Below, piece after piece: positions 61,974-64,000 of a stretch of DNA of 64,000 bases. The stretch's first letter is position 1; each line of letters opens with the position of its first letter. Below the pieces are notes generated by a model. The model saw only the letters and a program-made list of their open reading frames with translations. It was not told the origin of the DNA and searched no databases. A program made the position numbers and the translations under genes. Source of the DNA: an uncultured Erysipelotrichaceae bacterium (GTDB lineage Bacteria; Bacillota_I; Bacilli_A; RFN20; CAG-826); the NCBI GenBank assembly GCA_900314865.1, contig OMWW01000002.1, positions 1 through 64,000 of the forward strand. Reading direction: 5' to 3'.

Positions 61974-63125
61974 TTTGCAAACTTCTTCAACGGAGAAGTG
62001 ATTTAAATAATATCGACGATTAAGCTCTCCTAAATGAGCTTTTTCTTTTTGTGTTAAATTGTGAACCGCCAAAATAGCTTTAGCAACAGAATCTGGATTC
62101 TCATCTGCTAAAAAGCCACCACCAGATTCATTAATAACCATCCTGCCATCTCCTTGAATAACTCCAATAACTGGGCGAGCAAACGCCATAGACATTTGAA
62201 GTTTATTAGGGATGGTCTTTCCAACCGATCCTTCGTTTTTTAATGAGACATATAGAGCGTCTGCATTTTTAAAGTAAGCAGCTGCAAGTTTAGCGACAAT
62301 TGGACCATGATATATAACTTTATTTTCTAACCTTCTTCTACGTATATCATCAATAAGGAAATTTGACATTGGTCCCATACCAATAATGTGAAAGTAAATG
62401 TCGTAATTTCTTAGTTGATCCATAGCGGCTGTAATAAGAGGAATGAGCTGAATAAGACCTAAATTACCACAATAAAGGATGTGAGTACCATCTCCATAAT
62501 CAAACGCAGAAATATCGCTATTTTCGATCAAAGATGATTGAGGAACATAACGAATATTATCGGTTGGAAGCATCAAAGTATCACGGAAATAATCGACAAA
62601 ACTAGGCGAACTTACCAGGATTTTGCTGGAATTTTTGTATATGTTTCTCGACCAACGATATAAAAACTTATAAGTTAAAGATTTCTTAGAGACAGCTTTA
62701 GTAATAAGGACACTTTCAGGCCACAAATCAACACAATGAATGATGTGTTTTACATGGTGTTTCTTTGAATAAAGATTTCCAGCTGAGCAAATTGTGATAG
62801 GAGAAAGACTCATAGAGTAAACACAGTCAAATTTAATCTTAGTTTTTTTAACCCACTTCTTTGAATTTCTCCAAAAAGATAAATAGTTGCGAATAATAGA
62901 TAGTCTGTTCTTCTTACGAGGATAGATATTTACACGATGAACGTTGACTCCGTTAATAATTTCTTCAGAGATATTTTTATATTCAGGCAAAATATATCCA
63001 TAACCATAATTTGGCTTACCAGTTAAAACGTGTACTTCGTATCCATCTTTTACAAATTGTTCAGCAAATTTATAAACTACAAAGTTCTCTGGATAATAAT
63101 ATTGACAGACAATCAAGATTTTCAT
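61947..63125 (-). CDS. WbuB-like GT4 glycosyltransferase (392 aa)
   Basis: N-terminus ILIVCQYYYPENFVVYKFAEQF is typical of the WbuB/capsular GT4 group. Second-domain motifs are HILYCGNLGLIQ (about 214-225), HIIGMGPMSNFL and the donor-binding GKTIPNKLQMSMAFARPVIG (about 304-323). Probably adds a sugar to a lipid-linked surface glycan. A TGG-extended TAAGAT -10 lies seven bases before the ATG, so it too may be leaderless. Divergent from the flippase gene. Confidence 0.9.
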   Translation of the reverse strand: MKILIVCQYYYPENFVVYKFAEQFVKDGYEVHVLTGKPNYGYGYILPEYKNISEEIINGVNVHRVNIYPRKKNRLSIIRNYLSFWRNSKKWVKKTKIKFDCVYSMSLSPITICSAGNLYSKKHHVKHIIHCVDLWPESVLITKAVSKKSLTYKFLYRWSRNIYKNSSKILVSSPSFVDYFRDTLMLPTDNIRYVPQSSLIENSDISAFDYGDGTHILYCGNLGLIQLIPLITAAMDQLRNYDIYFHIIGMGPMSNFLIDDIRRRRLENKVIYHGPIVAKLAAAYFKNADALYVSLKNEGSVGKTIPNKLQMSMAFARPVIGVIQGDGRMVINESGGGFLADENPDSVAKAILAVHNLTQKEKAHLGELNRRYYLNHFSVEEVCKSIERDFTK

Positions 63126-63211
63126 GTATCTAATCTTACCAAAAGCACTTATAAAGATAAATACTAAGTACTTTGAAAATATTTAGTTTTCAAAATGAAG
63201 TGTATAAAGAC

Positions 63212-63224
63212 TATAATATTAGCC
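63212..63224 (+). promoter_or_regulatory. -10 box seven bases before flippase ATG
   Basis: TATAAT (63212-63217), seven bases, ATG at 63225; no ribosome site. Confidence 0.6.
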
Positions 63225-64000
63225 ATGGAAGATAAAACCAGAACTAATGTAATTATCAATATCGCTAGAACATTAGTTTTAACGATATTATCATTCATTA
63301 CTTTCCCTTGGGTTTGCCGTTATCTTGGCGCTAATTCTTTAGGTGCTTATACTTGGGCAAATACTTTTGTTTTATATTTCCTTGTTTTAGCTAAAGTTGG
63401 AATTCCTAACCTTGCTATCAGAGAATGTGTAAAAGTTAAAGATAACAAAGAACTACTCTCTAATAGAGTCCAGACATTCTTCCTTATACAATTAATAACA
63501 ACGCTTTTATCATTTGGATTCATGACCACTTTAGTGTTCTCTGTTCCAAATTTTACTGAAAGTAAAGAAATCATCTTCCTCTTATCTATTAACTTCTTAT
63601 CAGGCGCTTTCTCATTTGAATGGGTGTTTATTGCTTTAGAAAAGCAATTCTACATGTCTGTTAGAACTATTGTTGTTTTAGCATTATCCACCATTCTTAT
63701 TATTTCATTTGTTACGACACCTGGTGATATTTTTATCTATTCTTTATTGACGGCCTCAGTCACTTTATTAACTAGTATTGCTAATATCGTTTATCTACGT
63801 AAATTTATTTCTTTAAAGAAAACGATGCCATATTCAATAAAGCCATATATAAAACCGCTTTTAGTATTATGTTCTATTTCTCTTATTATTTCTTTTTATA
63901 ATCAAACTGATACATTCATTCTTGGTTTTATCGATGAATCAAAAGCTGAAGTTGCTTCTTATTCGGTCGGTATTAAAGGAATAGATGTTATTATCGGTGT
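63225..64000 (+). CDS. Wzx-like polysaccharide flippase, 3' end beyond window
   Basis: The frame is open from 63225 to the window end (258 residues seen). It begins like RfbX/Wzx flippases of the MOP superfamily (INIARTLVLTILSFITFPWVCRYLGANSLGAYTWA), with about eight helices visible. The segment KPLLVLCSISLIISFYNQTDTFILGF (about 212-237) is the conserved mid-protein motif. It would move a lipid-linked oligosaccharide across the membrane, completing the glycosyltransferase cluster. About 40-45% of a normal ~470-residue protein is missing. Confidence 0.9.
   Translation, partial: MEDKTRTNVIINIARTLVLTILSFITFPWVCRYLGANSLGAYTWANTFVLYFLVLAKVGIPNLAIRECVKVKDNKELLSNRVQTFFLIQLITTLLSFGFMTTLVFSVPNFTESKEIIFLLSINFLSGAFSFEWVFIALEKQFYMSVRTIVVLALSTILIISFVTTPGDIFIYSLLTASVTLLTSIANIVYLRKFISLKKTMPYSIKPYIKPLLVLCSISLIISFYNQTDTFILGFIDESKAEVASYSVGIKGIDVIIG

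Overview
The window is AT-rich DNA, densely packed with genes mostly on the minus strand. It reads as a low-GC Bacillota/Mycoplasmatota-type bacterium: GatCAB amidotransferase, PcrA, NAD-dependent ligase, a TPP-riboswitch ThiT, many short lipoproteins with Bacilli-style lipoboxes, strong GGAGG ribosome sites and tRNA genes with encoded CCA. TGA is used as a normal stop (for example gmhB at 38297-38299 and the glycosyltransferase ending at 61973). This argues for the standard code and against Mycoplasma or Spiroplasma. My inference is an uncultured, probably gut-dwelling relative of Erysipelotrichales/Acholeplasma/RF39; the exact taxon cannot be read from the sequence.

Region 1 (1-28036, all minus) is an alpha-glucan (starch) acquisition locus. 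Read in transcription order it holds a maltodextrin ABC transporter (malE, malF, malG and an oversized malK-like ATPase), two small lipoproteins, and then a five-gene operon (cell-bound GH13 amylase, small lipoprotein, type I pullulanase, two Ig-like lipoproteins). Three surface proteins with a common C-terminal domain, membrane anchor and Lys-rich tail follow, then malQ, a candidate structured RNA and a collagen-like lipoprotein cut by the window edge. The apparent logic is surface binding and debranching of starch, import of maltodextrins, and cytosolic transglycosylation by MalQ. Two of the surface-protein promoters carry dinucleotide repeats between -35 and -10 and share an inverted-repeat element resembling CIRCE. 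These are the most striking features of the window.

Region 2 (28164-34652) has a small membrane protein, a polyprenyl-phosphate sugar transferase, a small lipoprotein, a 1444-residue secreted endonuclease with the same C-terminal anchor module as the starch surface proteins, and tRNA-Ala(GGC). Region 3 (34727-41010) has a phytoene-desaturase-like flavoprotein facing a compact ADP-heptose operon (hldE, gmhA, gmhB, a GT9 transferase, DUF362), then tRNA-Arg(CCU).

Region 4 (41022-57678) is housekeeping: galE, gatB, gatA, gatC, ligA, pcrA, a thioredoxin-like lipoprotein, three plus-strand membrane proteins, a 50-codon membrane ORF, asnS, and the t6A cluster tsaD-rimI-tsaB-tsaE with a DUF402 phosphatase and a membrane protein. 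Region 5 (57766-64000) has a TPP riboswitch with attenuator driving an extended ThiT, then ung and a surface-polysaccharide cluster of three glycosyltransferases and a Wzx-like flippase cut by the window end.

Two genome-wide habits are visible. Several genes that start a transcript have a -10 box 6-7 bases before the ATG and no ribosome site, so they are probably leaderless. At four of the five convergent gene pairs the minus-strand gene's intrinsic terminator lies inside the 3' coding end of its plus-strand neighbour.
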